Source: Bacteroidaceae bacterium
GTDB taxonomy: Bacteria > Bacteroidota > Bacteroidia > Bacteroidales > Bacteroidaceae
Direction: 5' to 3'
Length of the DNA: 53,722 nt
NCBI GenBank assembly: GCA_016292045.1
Contig: JAEEZX010000061.1
Location: 1 to 53,722, forward strand
The position numbers were made by a program, and so were the translations under genes. Shown here piece by piece: positions 25,801 to 34,731 of this stretch. Positions within the stretch are counted from its first letter, which is position 1. Each line of letters starts with the position of its first letter. The notes under the pieces were generated by a model. That model was not told the DNA's origin, ran no database searches, and worked only from the letters and a program-made list of their open reading frames with translations.

Positions 25801-28800
25801 CGACAATCTGCTCAATCCTGAGGATAACTGGGGCGGTATGATGCGCGCCATTGAGAACACCGACTTCGAGACACAGAATATAGAGTACATCGAGTTCTGG
25901 CTCATGGATCCTTTCTTCTACGAGCGCGGCAAGACCTATGACGGTCCCCTCCCCTCCGACGAGTACGGCGGCAAACTCTATATCAACTTAGGTGAGATTT
26001 CTGAAGATATCCTGAAGGACGGCAAGAAATTCTACGAAAGCGGCATGCCCACCGACGGTTCCATGGCATACCTCACGCAAAGCCAATGGGGTTTCGTTCC
26101 CAACACCAACTCTGTGACCTACGCCTTCAACAACACTTCTGGAGCGCGTGCCCTTCAGGATGTCGGCCTCAATGGTTTAAACGACGAGGAGGAGCGCGAA
26201 TTCGGCAACTACAAGACCTTCCTCCAGGAGCAGCTGCCCCGCCTGGACAATGCAGATGTCATAGCCCGTCTGGAGACAGACCCCGCTTCCGACAACTATC
26301 ACTACTACCGTGGCACTGACTACGACCAGATGCGCCTAGGCATCCTCGACCGCTACAAGAACGTCAACCTGCCGCAGGGCAACTCACCCGATGCCGACAG
26401 TTCTCCAGAGAGCTACGAGACATCGTGGAAGACCACTCCCGATGTGGAGGACCTCAACGTAGACTACACGCTCAACGAGACGGAGCGCTATGCCGAATAT
26501 GTCATTGACATCAAACCGTCCACACTGATGATGGGTGCCAGCAAATACGTCACCGACGTGCGCAACGCCACGGAGCGTCTGCGCAACGGCCAGACAGAAA
26601 CCATACGCTGGTATCTGATGCGCGTACCCATCCGCGACGAAGACCGCAAGAACTTCAACGGTTTCAGCGACTTCTCTTCTGTGCGTTTCATGCGTATGTA
26701 TCTCTCCGGATTCTCCCATTCCGTCATATTGCGTATGGGCACCCTCGATCTCGTGCACGGCGACTGGCGCCAGTACAGCGGCCAGCTCTACCCCGAAACT
26801 CCTACCGGGCAGTCGGGCAATATGACTGTCTATTCCGTAAATATCGACGAAAACGGCGACAAGACACCAGTTAACTATGTTTTGCCTCCCGGCATCTCAC
26901 GCGTAACCGACCCGTCCCAGAGCCAGCTCGTAGAGAACAATGAGCAGTCGCTGTCCTTTATTATCACGAGTCTGGATGCCGGAGACGCAAAGGCCATCTA
27001 CAAAAACTGCAAGTACGACATGCGCAAGTACCGCCATCTGCAGATGTTCTGTCACGCCAACGCCCTTGAAAACGACGAGACTGCTCTTCAGAGCGGCGAA
27101 ATGACGGTATTCCTGCGTCTCGGCACCGACTATCAGTCCAACTACTACGAATACGAAGTGCCTCTTGAGCTCACTCCGTCGTGGGTTCCCCGAGGTGTAA
27201 AATACGACAACTATAATGTGGCCGACCGCGTCAAGGTTTGGCCCGAGGCCAACATGTTCGACTTCGACCTTCTGCGCCTCATCGATGCCAAGAAGGAGCG
27301 TAACCGCCTCAAGAGTCTCGGTCAGGCCGACTTCACGCGTCGTTGCGAGAGTTACGACCCCGACCATCCTAACAACAAGATTACGGTGATGGGCAATCCC
27401 ACACTAGGCGAAGTGAAGACCATCATGATTGGTATACGCAACAGGGGACGCACAGTAAAGAACATCGAGGTGTGGGTCAACGAGCTCCGCCTGCAGGAAT
27501 TTACCAACGAGGGCGGTTGGGCAGCTCGCGGTGCTCTCAATGTGCAGCTGTCCGACATCGGTTCGTTCTCCGCCACGGGACGCATTGTCACCGCAGGTTT
27601 CGGTGCACTGGAGCAAAGCGTGCAGGAGCGCACTGACGACAATACCTACGAGTATCAGTTCACCGCTTCTCTCGACCTTGGCCGTCTGCTACCCGAGAAG
27701 GCAAAAGTCACCTTCCCCTTCTATTATTCCTACGGCAAGACCATCGTCCGTCCCAAGTACAACATGCTCGATACCGACATGCTGCTCTCCGATGCTCTCG
27801 ATGCACTCCAGACACAGAGCGAGAAAGACTCTCTCACGAGTCTTGTCACACGCCGCGAGGTGACGAAGAATCTATCCATCTCCGGTGCTAAGATCAACAT
27901 CAAGTCTCGCAAGCATCCCATGCCCTACGACCCAGCCAACTTCACCTTCAACTACGCACAGTCGTCCACCGAGCGCAACGGTGAGACCACCGTCTATGAA
28001 TACGACCGCAACTGGAAAGGCGGACTCAACTACTCATGGACACCCAACTGGAAGAGCTGGGAACCTTTCAAGAACATAAAGTCGAAATCCAAGTGGATGC
28101 AGATTATCAAGGACCAGAACCTCGCTTTTTGCCCACAGAACATCACCTTTGCCACCGACATCACACGCAGCTACTACGAACTGCAGGAACGCGACCTCTC
28201 TGACCTTGAGAATCCCGCCAGTATTCCCGTCACGTTCTCCTCCACATTCCTGTGGAACCGTTCTTTCTCTCTCAAATGGGACATCTTCAAGGCCCTCCAT
28301 TTCTCATGGCAGAGCGGAACTCAGGCGGAAATCGAGGGTGCCCAGAATATCCGGGCCATCAACCCCGACCTCTACCCCGACGACTACGAGCGCTGGAAGG
28401 ACAGTGTCAAGATATCTCTTGCCAAATTCGGTCGCCCGCTCAACTACAGCCAGCAGGTGTCTCTCTCCTATAAACTGCCCATCAACAAGTTGCCGATCTT
28501 CGACTGGATTACCGCTGACGGCACCTACACCAGCAACTACTCCTGGCGTCGCGGCATCGAGGATATCAACGGCAATAATATGGGTCACACCATCAACACG
28601 CAGCGCAACATCAATGTCAACGGCAAGTTTGCGATGGAGACACTCTACAACCACTCCGACTTCCTCAAGGAGGTGAACAAGAAGTTCTCCGCATCCAACG
28701 TAAAGAACGATGCCAACAAGAAGAAGACCATCAAGAAACAGGAGAAGGACCTCAAGAAGACGCGTAAGATAGCAGAGGAACAGGCGCGCGTGGCTGCCGA

Positions 28801-30682
28801 GGAGGAGAGCAAGAAGACCGGCATTCCCGTCGATTCCATCCTCCGCCGCAATCAGGCTTCACAGCCGAAGACCGCCACTCCCGCACGTAATCAGAGCAAG
28901 ACGTCGTCCAAGCGCGGCTTTGTCCAGGAAGTCGCCCTTCTACCTGACACTGTGATGGAGGTCAGCCACGGTCAGAAGTCAAAGCGCCTCATCGTGAAGG
29001 CCCTCGACCTGAAGGGACGCGAGGTGAAGGTACGTTTCAAGAAGATAGACGAGAACAAGATAGCCATCCGTACCTCCGAGGCTGATACCGGCAAGATACG
29101 TCTCAATGTCGTTGCCAAGAAGCCGCGTGAGGAGGAGAAATGGTTCAAATGGGCAGAGGCCGGTGCACGCTTCCTCATGATGCTGCGCAATGTCTCTGTG
29201 TCCTATCGTAATACATACAACCTCAACGTGCCCGGTTTCCGCGAGTCCATCGGTGCCATACTCGGACAACGCAGCACCGACTTCGGCTTCACTCCCGGTA
29301 TCGGCTTCGGCCTTGGACTTGTGGATGACAGCTATATCGATACTGCCCGCGAGCGCGGATGGCTCATGACCGACACTACGCTCTCCTCGCCTGCCACCTC
29401 TGCCACCACTCAAGATGTGCAAATCAAGGCCACGCTCGAACCCTTCACCGACCTGAAAATAGACCTTAATATGTCGCACACGCGCAACGATAGCAAGAGC
29501 ATACAGTACATGTTCCCGGGCAAGATGCCAACGTATTCCGGTTCGTTCAACATGACCACCATCACCATCTCCACAGCATTCTCCTCGATAGGCAATGCCG
29601 ACAACAACTACCACAGCAAGGTCTTTGATCGCTTCCTCAACAATCTTGATGTGATGCAGCAGCGTGTACAGTCCAAATATATGGGCACCACATACCCCTC
29701 CGGCATGCCCGGTCACAGCGGCATGTACGACCCCTCCAAGACTCCCGTCAGCCGCTACTCTGCCGATGTCATGATACCGGCATTCCTCGCTGCCTATCAG
29801 GGTCGCGATGCCAGCAGTGCCAGCACCGACATTTTCCCCACCCTTCTCCGGATGCTTCCCAACTGGAGTATATCCTACAAGGGTCTGGGTAATCTGCCCT
29901 GGGTGCGCGACAATTTCAAGAGTGTCACTCTCACCCATGCCTACAAGAGCATCTACAGCATCGGTTCCTACAATTCCTACAACAACTACATCCAGAGTAT
30001 TGCCGGTGAGGATATGGGTTATGCCGGCACGGCCACGGCAGGGGTCTACAATGCCTCTTCCATGTACGACATCTCCACCGTATCCATCAACGAGACTTTC
30101 TCTCCCCTCATCGGCATCAATCTGACGTTCAACAACAATATGACGCTCAAGGCAGAATATAAGACCACCCGTGTCTCCACGCTGTCCATCACGTCAGCTC
30201 AGATTAATGAAACCAGCAGTAAGGACTTCGTTATCGGCTGGGGCTGGAAGATTAACGACTTCCGTCTCTCCTCACTCTTTGGCGGCAAGGCTTCGCGCAA
30301 GGCAGCTAAGGCCAACCGCAGCAGCAACAAGAAAGGGGCTTCCTCCAAGACGGCGTCCGGTACTCAGAGCAACGCCTCTTCCTCCTCTTCAAAGTCGTCG
30401 AGCACCAAAAAGACATTCGCACACGACCTGAATCTCCGTTTCGACTTCTCTCTGCGCAATCAGGCAGCCATCCGTCGCGATATACAGACGGGACTTTGCG
30501 AGGCCACCAGCGGCCAGCTGGCCATCAAGACATCCGCCCAGATCGACTACACTATGTCGCGCTATATCACGATGAGCATATATTACGACCGCCAGCGATC
30601 CTCTCCCTTGCTTTCCTCATCCTCCTATCCCACCGTCACCCAGGACTTCGGCATGACGATGAAAGTCTCCCTCACACGCTAA
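22898..30682 (+). CDS. sprA: SprA (Sov), outer-membrane translocon of the type IX secretion system
   Basis: A giant protein of 2594 aa; family members are about 2400-2500 aa. SprA forms a 36-stranded outer-membrane barrel through which T9SS cargo exits. Characteristic segments are LMSPDEYRKWSLHRSMMSYY, FNIGPAEKIFGPGGVQIKTQ, LDFDQKINFTLNGKVGDKL and VQGEAAYIDDFEDAKKKTS. The reading frame starts with GTG at 22898; a GTG at 22916 (MNARVYILAIFFSLPLSLIAQ) gives a tidier signal peptide and may be the true start. Two low-complexity inserts stand out: a Lys/Glu-rich coiled stretch around residues 1925-2010 and a Ser/Lys-rich stretch around residues 2465-2510. Several proteins in this window carry T9SS-like tails and are potential cargo. 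Confidence 0.95.
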   Translation: MCVFPPVNARVYILAIFFSLPLSLIAQRRDTVTTGEPRSDLKVERTKLPEAEAIIREVIYDEKSDSFEIGTRLRNRNMTATSQGTTASTTAANDTTIRGNIGIPFSQTGPTTMTATSYLTAPTLMSPDEYRKWSLHRSMMSYYRQRNAEAFATSGKSKFDFTNIKFNIGPAEKIFGPGGVQIKTQGSAELKLGVNMKHVDNPSIAVNRRSTTGLDFDQKINFTLNGKVGDKLAMKLNYNTDATFDYDAQNLKLKYEGKEDEIIKLIEGGNVTFPSNNSLIPGLSSLFGLRTDLQFGKLKLQTVISQKKSASKSVSTQGGASTNGFEIQGSDYELNRHFYLSHYMRENYGTWMTTIPTVHSGITIKRIEIWVTNKTGATQNTRNIVAMASLGENLDEHPAGTKGSTYPDNYSGNTYATVSSLAGVRDISTAAATLEVAGYKGGTDYEKLQSARLLSSSEYAINTALGTISLNSTLQPDDILAVAYEYTLNGATHQVGEFSSDQKENTQTLIVKLIKGSATTPSSPVWRLMMKNVYSLGASSVTREKFKMDIKYLSTSGTYITYLPNSKTKDTPLLRALGLDRIDQNNKYRPDGRFDFIEGYTIQKGRIYFTVEEPFGDQLEDFMTERGVTPDSIAAFTYRELYDTTRVAAKQVAEKNKFMLIGRYSGSAAGEIDLGVTNVAPGSVIVRAGGVTLVENEDYTVDYNMGRVTIINQNILDAGTPVNASVESNDTYGMQRKTVLGLNMDYEVNKNLTIGATLQYLSEQPLTTKVTIGNEPLKNLLWGGHISWKHEAQWLTNLVNKIPFIHATAPSQITFDGEVAQLVAMQSKTVQGEAAYIDDFEDAKKKTSLLEPTHWQLSSTPLSTYSADVAYSGDPDESERWRYGQHRARLAWYTVDPLFTRRGSTLAPSYINDDSLSNHYVREIYERELYPNKTQTSYSSASTIPALNLAYYPSERGAYNLTRETDSHDNLLNPEDNWGGMMRAIENTDFETQNIEYIEFWLMDPFFYERGKTYDGPLPSDEYGGKLYINLGEISEDILKDGKKFYESGMPTDGSMAYLTQSQWGFVPNTNSVTYAFNNTSGARALQDVGLNGLNDEEEREFGNYKTFLQEQLPRLDNADVIARLETDPASDNYHYYRGTDYDQMRLGILDRYKNVNLPQGNSPDADSSPESYETSWKTTPDVEDLNVDYTLNETERYAEYVIDIKPSTLMMGASKYVTDVRNATERLRNGQTETIRWYLMRVPIRDEDRKNFNGFSDFSSVRFMRMYLSGFSHSVILRMGTLDLVHGDWRQYSGQLYPETPTGQSGNMTVYSVNIDENGDKTPVNYVLPPGISRVTDPSQSQLVENNEQSLSFIITSLDAGDAKAIYKNCKYDMRKYRHLQMFCHANALENDETALQSGEMTVFLRLGTDYQSNYYEYEVPLELTPSWVPRGVKYDNYNVADRVKVWPEANMFDFDLLRLIDAKKERNRLKSLGQADFTRRCESYDPDHPNNKITVMGNPTLGEVKTIMIGIRNRGRTVKNIEVWVNELRLQEFTNEGGWAARGALNVQLSDIGSFSATGRIVTAGFGALEQSVQERTDDNTYEYQFTASLDLGRLLPEKAKVTFPFYYSYGKTIVRPKYNMLDTDMLLSDALDALQTQSEKDSLTSLVTRREVTKNLSISGAKINIKSRKHPMPYDPANFTFNYAQSSTERNGETTVYEYDRNWKGGLNYSWTPNWKSWEPFKNIKSKSKWMQIIKDQNLAFCPQNITFATDITRSYYELQERDLSDLENPASIPVTFSSTFLWNRSFSLKWDIFKALHFSWQSGTQAEIEGAQNIRAINPDLYPDDYERWKDSVKISLAKFGRPLNYSQQVSLSYKLPINKLPIFDWITADGTYTSNYSWRRGIEDINGNNMGHTINTQRNINVNGKFAMETLYNHSDFLKEVNKKFSASNVKNDANKKKTIKKQEKDLKKTRKIAEEQARVAAEEESKKTGIPVDSILRRNQASQPKTATPARNQSKTSSKRGFVQEVALLPDTVMEVSHGQKSKRLIVKALDLKGREVKVRFKKIDENKIAIRTSEADTGKIRLNVVAKKPREEEKWFKWAEAGARFLMMLRNVSVSYRNTYNLNVPGFRESIGAILGQRSTDFGFTPGIGFGLGLVDDSYIDTARERGWLMTDTTLSSPATSATTQDVQIKATLEPFTDLKIDLNMSHTRNDSKSIQYMFPGKMPTYSGSFNMTTITISTAFSSIGNADNNYHSKVFDRFLNNLDVMQQRVQSKYMGTTYPSGMPGHSGMYDPSKTPVSRYSADVMIPAFLAAYQGRDASSASTDIFPTLLRMLPNWSISYKGLGNLPWVRDNFKSVTLTHAYKSIYSIGSYNSYNNYIQSIAGEDMGYAGTATAGVYNASSMYDISTVSINETFSPLIGINLTFNNNMTLKAEYKTTRVSTLSITSAQINETSSKDFVIGWGWKINDFRLSSLFGGKASRKAAKANRSSNKKGASSKTASGTQSNASSSSSKSSSTKKTFAHDLNLRFDFSLRNQAAIRRDIQTGLCEATSGQLAIKTSAQIDYTMSRYITMSIYYDRQRSSPLLSSSSYPTVTQDFGMTMKVSLTR

Positions 30683-30691
30683 GTTACGCCA

Positions 30692-31429
30692 CTAAGCAAA
30701 ATTGTCGAGGCGGAAGCCCTTATCGTCCAAGACACCATAGGTGAAGTGGCTGTAGCAATCGCCAAGGACAACGAGGCGCGCAGTGCGTGACAGCATCAAA
30801 TCGAGTTCAATGTGACGATGACCGAAGATAAAAAGGGTCACCTCGGGATGTTCCTTAAGATAAGTCTTGGCAAACTGCACAAGGGGTTCGTTGTGCTCGC
30901 CTTTATAACTCTCATCACGCTCCTTAAGACGGCTGTGACGCGCCCATGACAGTCCGAAGCGCATAGCCCACGAGGTGGGGATGAAAGTGCGAAAGAGCCA
31001 CTGTAACACCTTGCTGTGGAACACACCGCGCAGGAAACGGAAGGTGGCAGAAGGGTCGCCAAGTCCGTCGCCATGAGCCATAAATACCGTGGCTGAGGGG
31101 AAAGAGACTGTGGCGGGTGCACTATGGAGCGTGACACCGCACTCATCGTGCAGATAGTCGTATGCCCAGATGTCGTGGTTACCGAGGAAATAGTGCACCT
31201 CTATGCCGAGGTCAGTAAGTTCCGAGAGTTTACCCAGGAAGCGCGTATATCCTTTGGGCACCACCTCACTCCACTCGTGCCAGAAATCGAACATATCTCC
31301 CATAAGATATAGGGCATCTGCCTCGTGCTTGATACTGTCGAGGAAATTCACCAAAAGTCGCTCTTTCTCCTTGCTGTCGGGAAAAGCCAGAGAGCCCAGA
31401 TGTGCGTCGCTTAGGAAATATGTCTTCAT
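30692..31429 (-). CDS. lpxH: UDP-2,3-diacylglucosamine diphosphatase (LpxH-like)
   Basis: The start at 31429 gives MKTYFLSDAHLGSLAFPDS. The 245-aa product is a calcineurin-like metallophosphoesterase with all metal-binding motifs in order: SDAHLG, YLMGDMFDFWHEW, YFLGNHDIW, MAHGDGLG and FIFGHRHIE. The MFDFW/HRHIE spacing fits LpxH-type pyrophosphatases, which make lipid X in lipid A synthesis. Three nearby genes on the same strand (rpmH, PASTA protein, this one) are probably co-transcribed. Its end lies 9 nt from the sprA stop (convergent). A general phosphoesterase role is the main alternative. Confidence 0.85.
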   Translation of the reverse strand: MKTYFLSDAHLGSLAFPDSKEKERLLVNFLDSIKHEADALYLMGDMFDFWHEWSEVVPKGYTRFLGKLSELTDLGIEVHYFLGNHDIWAYDYLHDECGVTLHSAPATVSFPSATVFMAHGDGLGDPSATFRFLRGVFHSKVLQWLFRTFIPTSWAMRFGLSWARHSRLKERDESYKGEHNEPLVQFAKTYLKEHPEVTLFIFGHRHIELDLMLSRTARLVVLGDCYSHFTYGVLDDKGFRLDNFA

Positions 31430-31448
31430 GAATAGACAGGTGGCAGAA

Positions 31449-32066
31449 TTAGAGGCGGATGATGTATTCCTCCTCTTCGGTGTCGATGGAATCGGTGTCG
31501 GCATTGTCCTCCTCTGTACCGCTACCGACAACAAGCGTAATCATGGAACCTGATGGTACGCGGTCACCCTGCATCACAAACTTGCCGTGACACTTGAGAC
31601 CTATCACCCAGTCCTTGTCGCCAGCCACATACTCCACCTCACCGAGTTTGAAACCCAGTCCCAAGAGACGTGCCTCCGCCTCACGTAAAGAACTGTTGTC
31701 GGCAATGTCTGGCATTACCACTGTGGGCGACGATGAGGAATTAATGGTGAGAAAGACGGTGCGTCCGCTTTTCACCTCACTGCCGGGAACGGGGCTCTGG
31801 TCGAGAATGGTGCCCGGAGGCAATGAGCGATTATAGCCAGAATCGGCAACAACGGCATCCAACGAGAGTCGCTCCAACTCATAGACGGCACTGGCCTTGA
31901 ACTGACCGCGTACGTCTGGCACCACTATACGTTCGCCGTGATGGGTGTAGCCGTCCATGGAACGCCACACACAAAAACAAATGACCACGGTAAGAATTAC
32001 CATGGCCAAGAGGTTCCCCCACAGAATGGGGGCCGTAATCTTCTTGCGAAAATCAGAGAGGTTCAT
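31449..32066 (-). CDS. membrane-anchored PASTA-domain protein
   Basis: A 205-aa protein with a short cytoplasmic tail, one membrane segment (GNLLAMVILTVVICFCVW) and two PASTA domains outside. The first is about residues 46-110 (VVPDVRGQFKASAVYELERL ... VKSGRTVFLTI) and the second about 114-182 (VVMPDIADNSSLREAEARLL ... PSGSMITLVVG), followed by an acidic tail. PASTA domains bind peptidoglycan stems or beta-lactams. Stand-alone PASTA proteins are common in Bacteroidales near RluD- and Ddl-type genes, which here lie 3 kb away on the opposite strand. Its ATG follows the rpmH stop codon with no gap. Confidence 0.85.
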   Translation of the reverse strand: MNLSDFRKKITAPILWGNLLAMVILTVVICFCVWRSMDGYTHHGERIVVPDVRGQFKASAVYELERLSLDAVVADSGYNRSLPPGTILDQSPVPGSEVKSGRTVFLTINSSSSPTVVMPDIADNSSLREAEARLLGLGFKLGEVEYVAGDKDWVIGLKCHGKFVMQGDRVPSGSMITLVVGSGTEEDNADTDSIDTEEEEYIIRL

Positions 32067-32222
32067 TTACTTACCGTGCTTCTCATCACTAACGGTCAGC
32101 TTCTTGCGACCCTTAGCGCGGCGAGAAGCCAAAACGCGGCGACCATTGGCAGTAGCCATTCTCTGACGGAAACCGTGCTTGTTGTTGCGGCGACGGTTGT
32201 GGGGCTGGAATGTTCTTTTCAT
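32067..32222 (-). CDS. rpmH: 50S ribosomal protein L34
   Basis: A 51-aa protein. It starts [20 protein letters not shown] and continues [20 protein letters not shown] before ending [11 protein letters not shown], the typical highly basic L34 sequence with a Bacteroidetes-type C-terminal extension. It is a structural protein of the large ribosomal subunit. It has its own -7 element at 32268-32275 and is followed without gap by the PASTA gene, so a cell-envelope protein is transcribed with a ribosomal one. Confidence 0.97.
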   Translation of the reverse strand: MKRTFQPHNRRRNNKHGFRQRMATANGRRVLASRRAKGRKKLTVSDEKHGK

Positions 32223-32267
32223 AACTTTATGCTTGTTTTATTTCGTTTACAACATCAGTTCGGGCGA

Positions 32268-32275
32268 CAAAGGTA
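32268..32275 (-). promoter_or_regulatory. -7 promoter element for rpmH
   Basis: CAAAGGTA on the + strand reads TACCTTTG on the minus strand, 46 nt before the rpmH start. The leader 32223-32265 is AT-rich with no evident hairpin. Confidence 0.6.
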
Positions 32276-32370
32276 TAACATTTACTTGAGAGAAGAGGGC
32301 TGTGAGAGTGTTTTTTTTATAGAAAAATGGTTTTTTTACTGCTTTTTAGCATTGAACGGGATATTTTTCG

Positions 32371-32378
32371 TACCTTTG
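32371..32378 (+). promoter_or_regulatory. -7 promoter element for the efp operon
   Basis: TACCTTTG with TTG at 32352-32354 about 16 nt upstream as a weak -33 match. The efp ATG is at 32425. Confidence 0.6.
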
Positions 32379-32424
32379 CACGCGAAAATTCTATTTATTC
32401 ACCCCTAAAGAATCATTTATCGTT

Positions 32425-32991
32425 ATGATTAATTCACAGGACATCAAGAAGGGCACCTGCATCCGCATGGACGGCAAGCTCTATTTCTGTATCGACTTCC
32501 TTCACCGCAAGCCCGGTAAGGGCAACACCATCATGAACGTCACACTGAAGGACGTGGTGAACGGCGGTGTTATCGAAAAGCGTTTCAACATTGGCGAGAA
32601 GTTGGAAGATGTGCGCGTGGAGCGTCGTCCCTACCAGTATCTCTATCAGGAGGGTGCCGACTACGTGTTCATGAACAACGAAACTTTCGAGCAGGTGAAC
32701 ATCCCCGAAGACCAGATTACCGGTGTGAGGTTCATGAAGGAGGGTCAGAACGTGGAAGTGGTGACCGATGCCAGCACAGAGACCGTACTCTACGCAGAAT
32801 TACCCGCCAAGGTACATCTGGAAATCACATGGACTGAGCCCGGCCTGAAGGGCGACACAGCCACCAACACGCTGAAGCCTGCCAAGGTGGAGACCGGTGC
32901 CGAGATTCGCGTGCCCCTCTTCATCAACGAAGGCGAGATTGTCGAGGTGGACACTCGCGACGGTAGCTATCTGGGTCGCGTCAAGGCGTGA
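32425..32991 (+). CDS. efp: translation elongation factor P
   Basis: A 188-aa EF-P of normal length with three beta domains. It helps ribosomes synthesise Pro-Pro-containing stretches. The tip loop LHRKPGKGNTIMNV carries a Lys (K32) at the position modified in many EF-P proteins; no modifying enzyme gene is in the window. GEIVEVDTRDGSYLGRV is the conserved C-terminal domain. It heads a seven-gene rightward operon whose members overlap or nearly touch. Confidence 0.97.
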   Translation: MINSQDIKKGTCIRMDGKLYFCIDFLHRKPGKGNTIMNVTLKDVVNGGVIEKRFNIGEKLEDVRVERRPYQYLYQEGADYVFMNNETFEQVNIPEDQITGVRFMKEGQNVEVVTDASTETVLYAELPAKVHLEITWTEPGLKGDTATNTLKPAKVETGAEIRVPLFINEGEIVEVDTRDGSYLGRVKA

Positions 32992-34076
32992 AATATTCGC
33001 TCATCATACCCGTCTACAACAGACCTGACGAGGTAGATGAACTGCTGACCAGTCTGGAAGGGCAGACGTTGCACGACTTTGAAGTGGTAGTGGTGGAGGA
33101 CGGTTCCTCACACGACTGCCGTGAACAGGTCGAGCGGCATGCCGGCAGGCTGGTCTGCCGTTACTACGCCAAGGAGAACAGCGGACCGGGTCCCTCGCGC
33201 AACTACGGCGCAGAGCGTGCCCGGGGAGAATACTATATCGTGCTGGACAGCGACGTGGTGATGCCGGAGGGCTATCTCGCCGCTGTGGACAAAGCACTGG
33301 AAGAGTCACCCTGCGATGCCTTTGGGGGCCCGGACAGGGCGCATCCCGACTTCACTCCCGTGCAGAAAGCCATCAACTACGCCATGACTGCATTCCTCAC
33401 CACAGGAGGCATACGCGGCGGAAAGAAGCAGATGGAGAAGTTCCATCCCCGCTCGTTCAATATGGGTGTGAAGGCCAGCATATGGAAACAGCTTGGAGGA
33501 TTCTCTCCGATGCGCTTCGGTGAGGATATCGATTTCTCAATACGTCTCTTCGAAAGCGGAGCACGCGTGAGACTGATACCGGAAGCGTGGGTGTGGCACA
33601 AGAGGAGGACGGACTTCAGGAAGTTCTTCCGACAAGTGCACAACAGCGGTATGGCACGCATACATCTGACAAGGAGGCATCCGGGCAGTCTGAAACTGGT
33701 GCATCTCTTGCCGGCAGTGTTCACCGTGGGAGTTGTGCTGCTCTCGCTACTGTTCCTTGTGGGATTGGTGTTCACGGCCCTCGGACTGTATGTCGGTTTC
33801 TTCGGAGGCAGCGGTTGCAACATGGGACTCATCGTGGCATTCATCGGAGGAGGGATAATGGCGGTGGCTCTGCTGCCCCTGCTGCTCTACTCCACCGCAC
33901 TGTTTATAGATTCCGCAGTGCTGAACAGGAGCGTGCGCGTGGGACTGCTGTCAGTACCTGCCTCGTTCATACAGCTCACAGGCTACGGCACAGGATTCAT
34001 ACGTGCATGGTGGAGACACTACGTAATGAGACGTAAGGACGAAAAGACTGCTTTTAACCGCAACTTCTATGCTTAG
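32988..34076 (+). CDS. family 2 glycosyltransferase with C-terminal membrane segments
   Basis: The GTG start overlaps the efp stop (GTGA). The 362-aa product has a GT2 fold: SLIIPVYNRPDEVDELLTSL, VVVVEDGSS, GPGPSRNYGAERARGEYYIV, LDSDV (the metal-binding DxD-type motif) and FGEDIDFSIRLFESGARV with the catalytic-base ED. Three or four hydrophobic helices follow from about residue 240 (LPAVFTVGVVLLSLLFLVGL and others), then a basic tail. It probably transfers a sugar to a lipid or cell-surface acceptor at the inner membrane. Donor and acceptor are unknown. Confidence 0.85.
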   Translation: MKYSLIIPVYNRPDEVDELLTSLEGQTLHDFEVVVVEDGSSHDCREQVERHAGRLVCRYYAKENSGPGPSRNYGAERARGEYYIVLDSDVVMPEGYLAAVDKALEESPCDAFGGPDRAHPDFTPVQKAINYAMTAFLTTGGIRGGKKQMEKFHPRSFNMGVKASIWKQLGGFSPMRFGEDIDFSIRLFESGARVRLIPEAWVWHKRRTDFRKFFRQVHNSGMARIHLTRRHPGSLKLVHLLPAVFTVGVVLLSLLFLVGLVFTALGLYVGFFGGSGCNMGLIVAFIGGGIMAVALLPLLLYSTALFIDSAVLNRSVRVGLLSVPASFIQLTGYGTGFIRAWWRHYVMRRKDEKTAFNRNFYA

Positions 34077-34731
34077 CACATCGGCACGCGACAAAGCACT
34101 CTCACAAGGCGTGGTGGCACTGGAGAACGCAGAACTGCTGGCACTGCTAACAGCCTCCTCTGGCAAGAGCGAACAGGAGCGCGTGACACAGATGCTGACA
34201 CTCCTGAGCAAGCACAACAACTCGCTGCGCTCGCTGGGTATGCTCTCCACGCAAGAACTCGCAGGGGAGGAAGGACTCAACAGCTCGAGAGCCCTCGTGA
34301 TGCAGGCTGCCTTGGAACTGGGACGCCGTCTGCTGGAAGAAGAGCGCGGCAAGAAAGTGAAGATAAAGGATACGGCAGACATATACGAATACTGCCGCAT
34401 ACGTATGGGCGATGGTGTGAGGGAACAGTGTCAAGTGATGCTGCTCGATAACAAAAATCAGGTGATGGGTATGCACACGGTGAGCATCGGAGGTATCACA
34501 CAGACGAGTGTCGACGTGAGAGTGGTGCTGCGCTACGCCCTGCTGCAGGGAGCCACACAAATTGTGCTCGTGCACAATCACCCCTCGGGAAATCCCACGC
34601 CCAGCCGCGAAGACGAGACTATAACACGGAATCTGGCAGAAGCCTGCAAGACGATGCTAATAAAACTGATGGACCACGTCATCATAGGCGATGACACATA
34701 TTATTCCTTCTACGAAAATGACAAAATCTGA
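34069..34731 (+). CDS. radC: RadC-family JAB-domain protein
   Basis: A 220-aa UPF0758/RadC protein. The N-terminal helix-hairpin-helix-like region (LENAELLALLTASSGKSEQE) is followed by the JAB/MPN domain with VLVHNHPSGNPTPSREDETI, which contains the His-x-His and downstream Asp metal ligands. The historical DNA-repair name is not well supported experimentally. Its start overlaps the glycosyltransferase end by 8 nt and its end overlaps the DUF59 gene by 14 nt. Confidence 0.93.
   Translation: MLSTSARDKALSQGVVALENAELLALLTASSGKSEQERVTQMLTLLSKHNNSLRSLGMLSTQELAGEEGLNSSRALVMQAALELGRRLLEEERGKKVKIKDTADIYEYCRIRMGDGVREQCQVMLLDNKNQVMGMHTVSIGGITQTSVDVRVVLRYALLQGATQIVLVHNHPSGNPTPSREDETITRNLAEACKTMLIKLMDHVIIGDDTYYSFYENDKI

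Noticed and set aside
28979..29938. 319-codon open frame (-) opposite sprA
   Set aside because: Antisense shadow; the sprA frame is continuous and conserved here.
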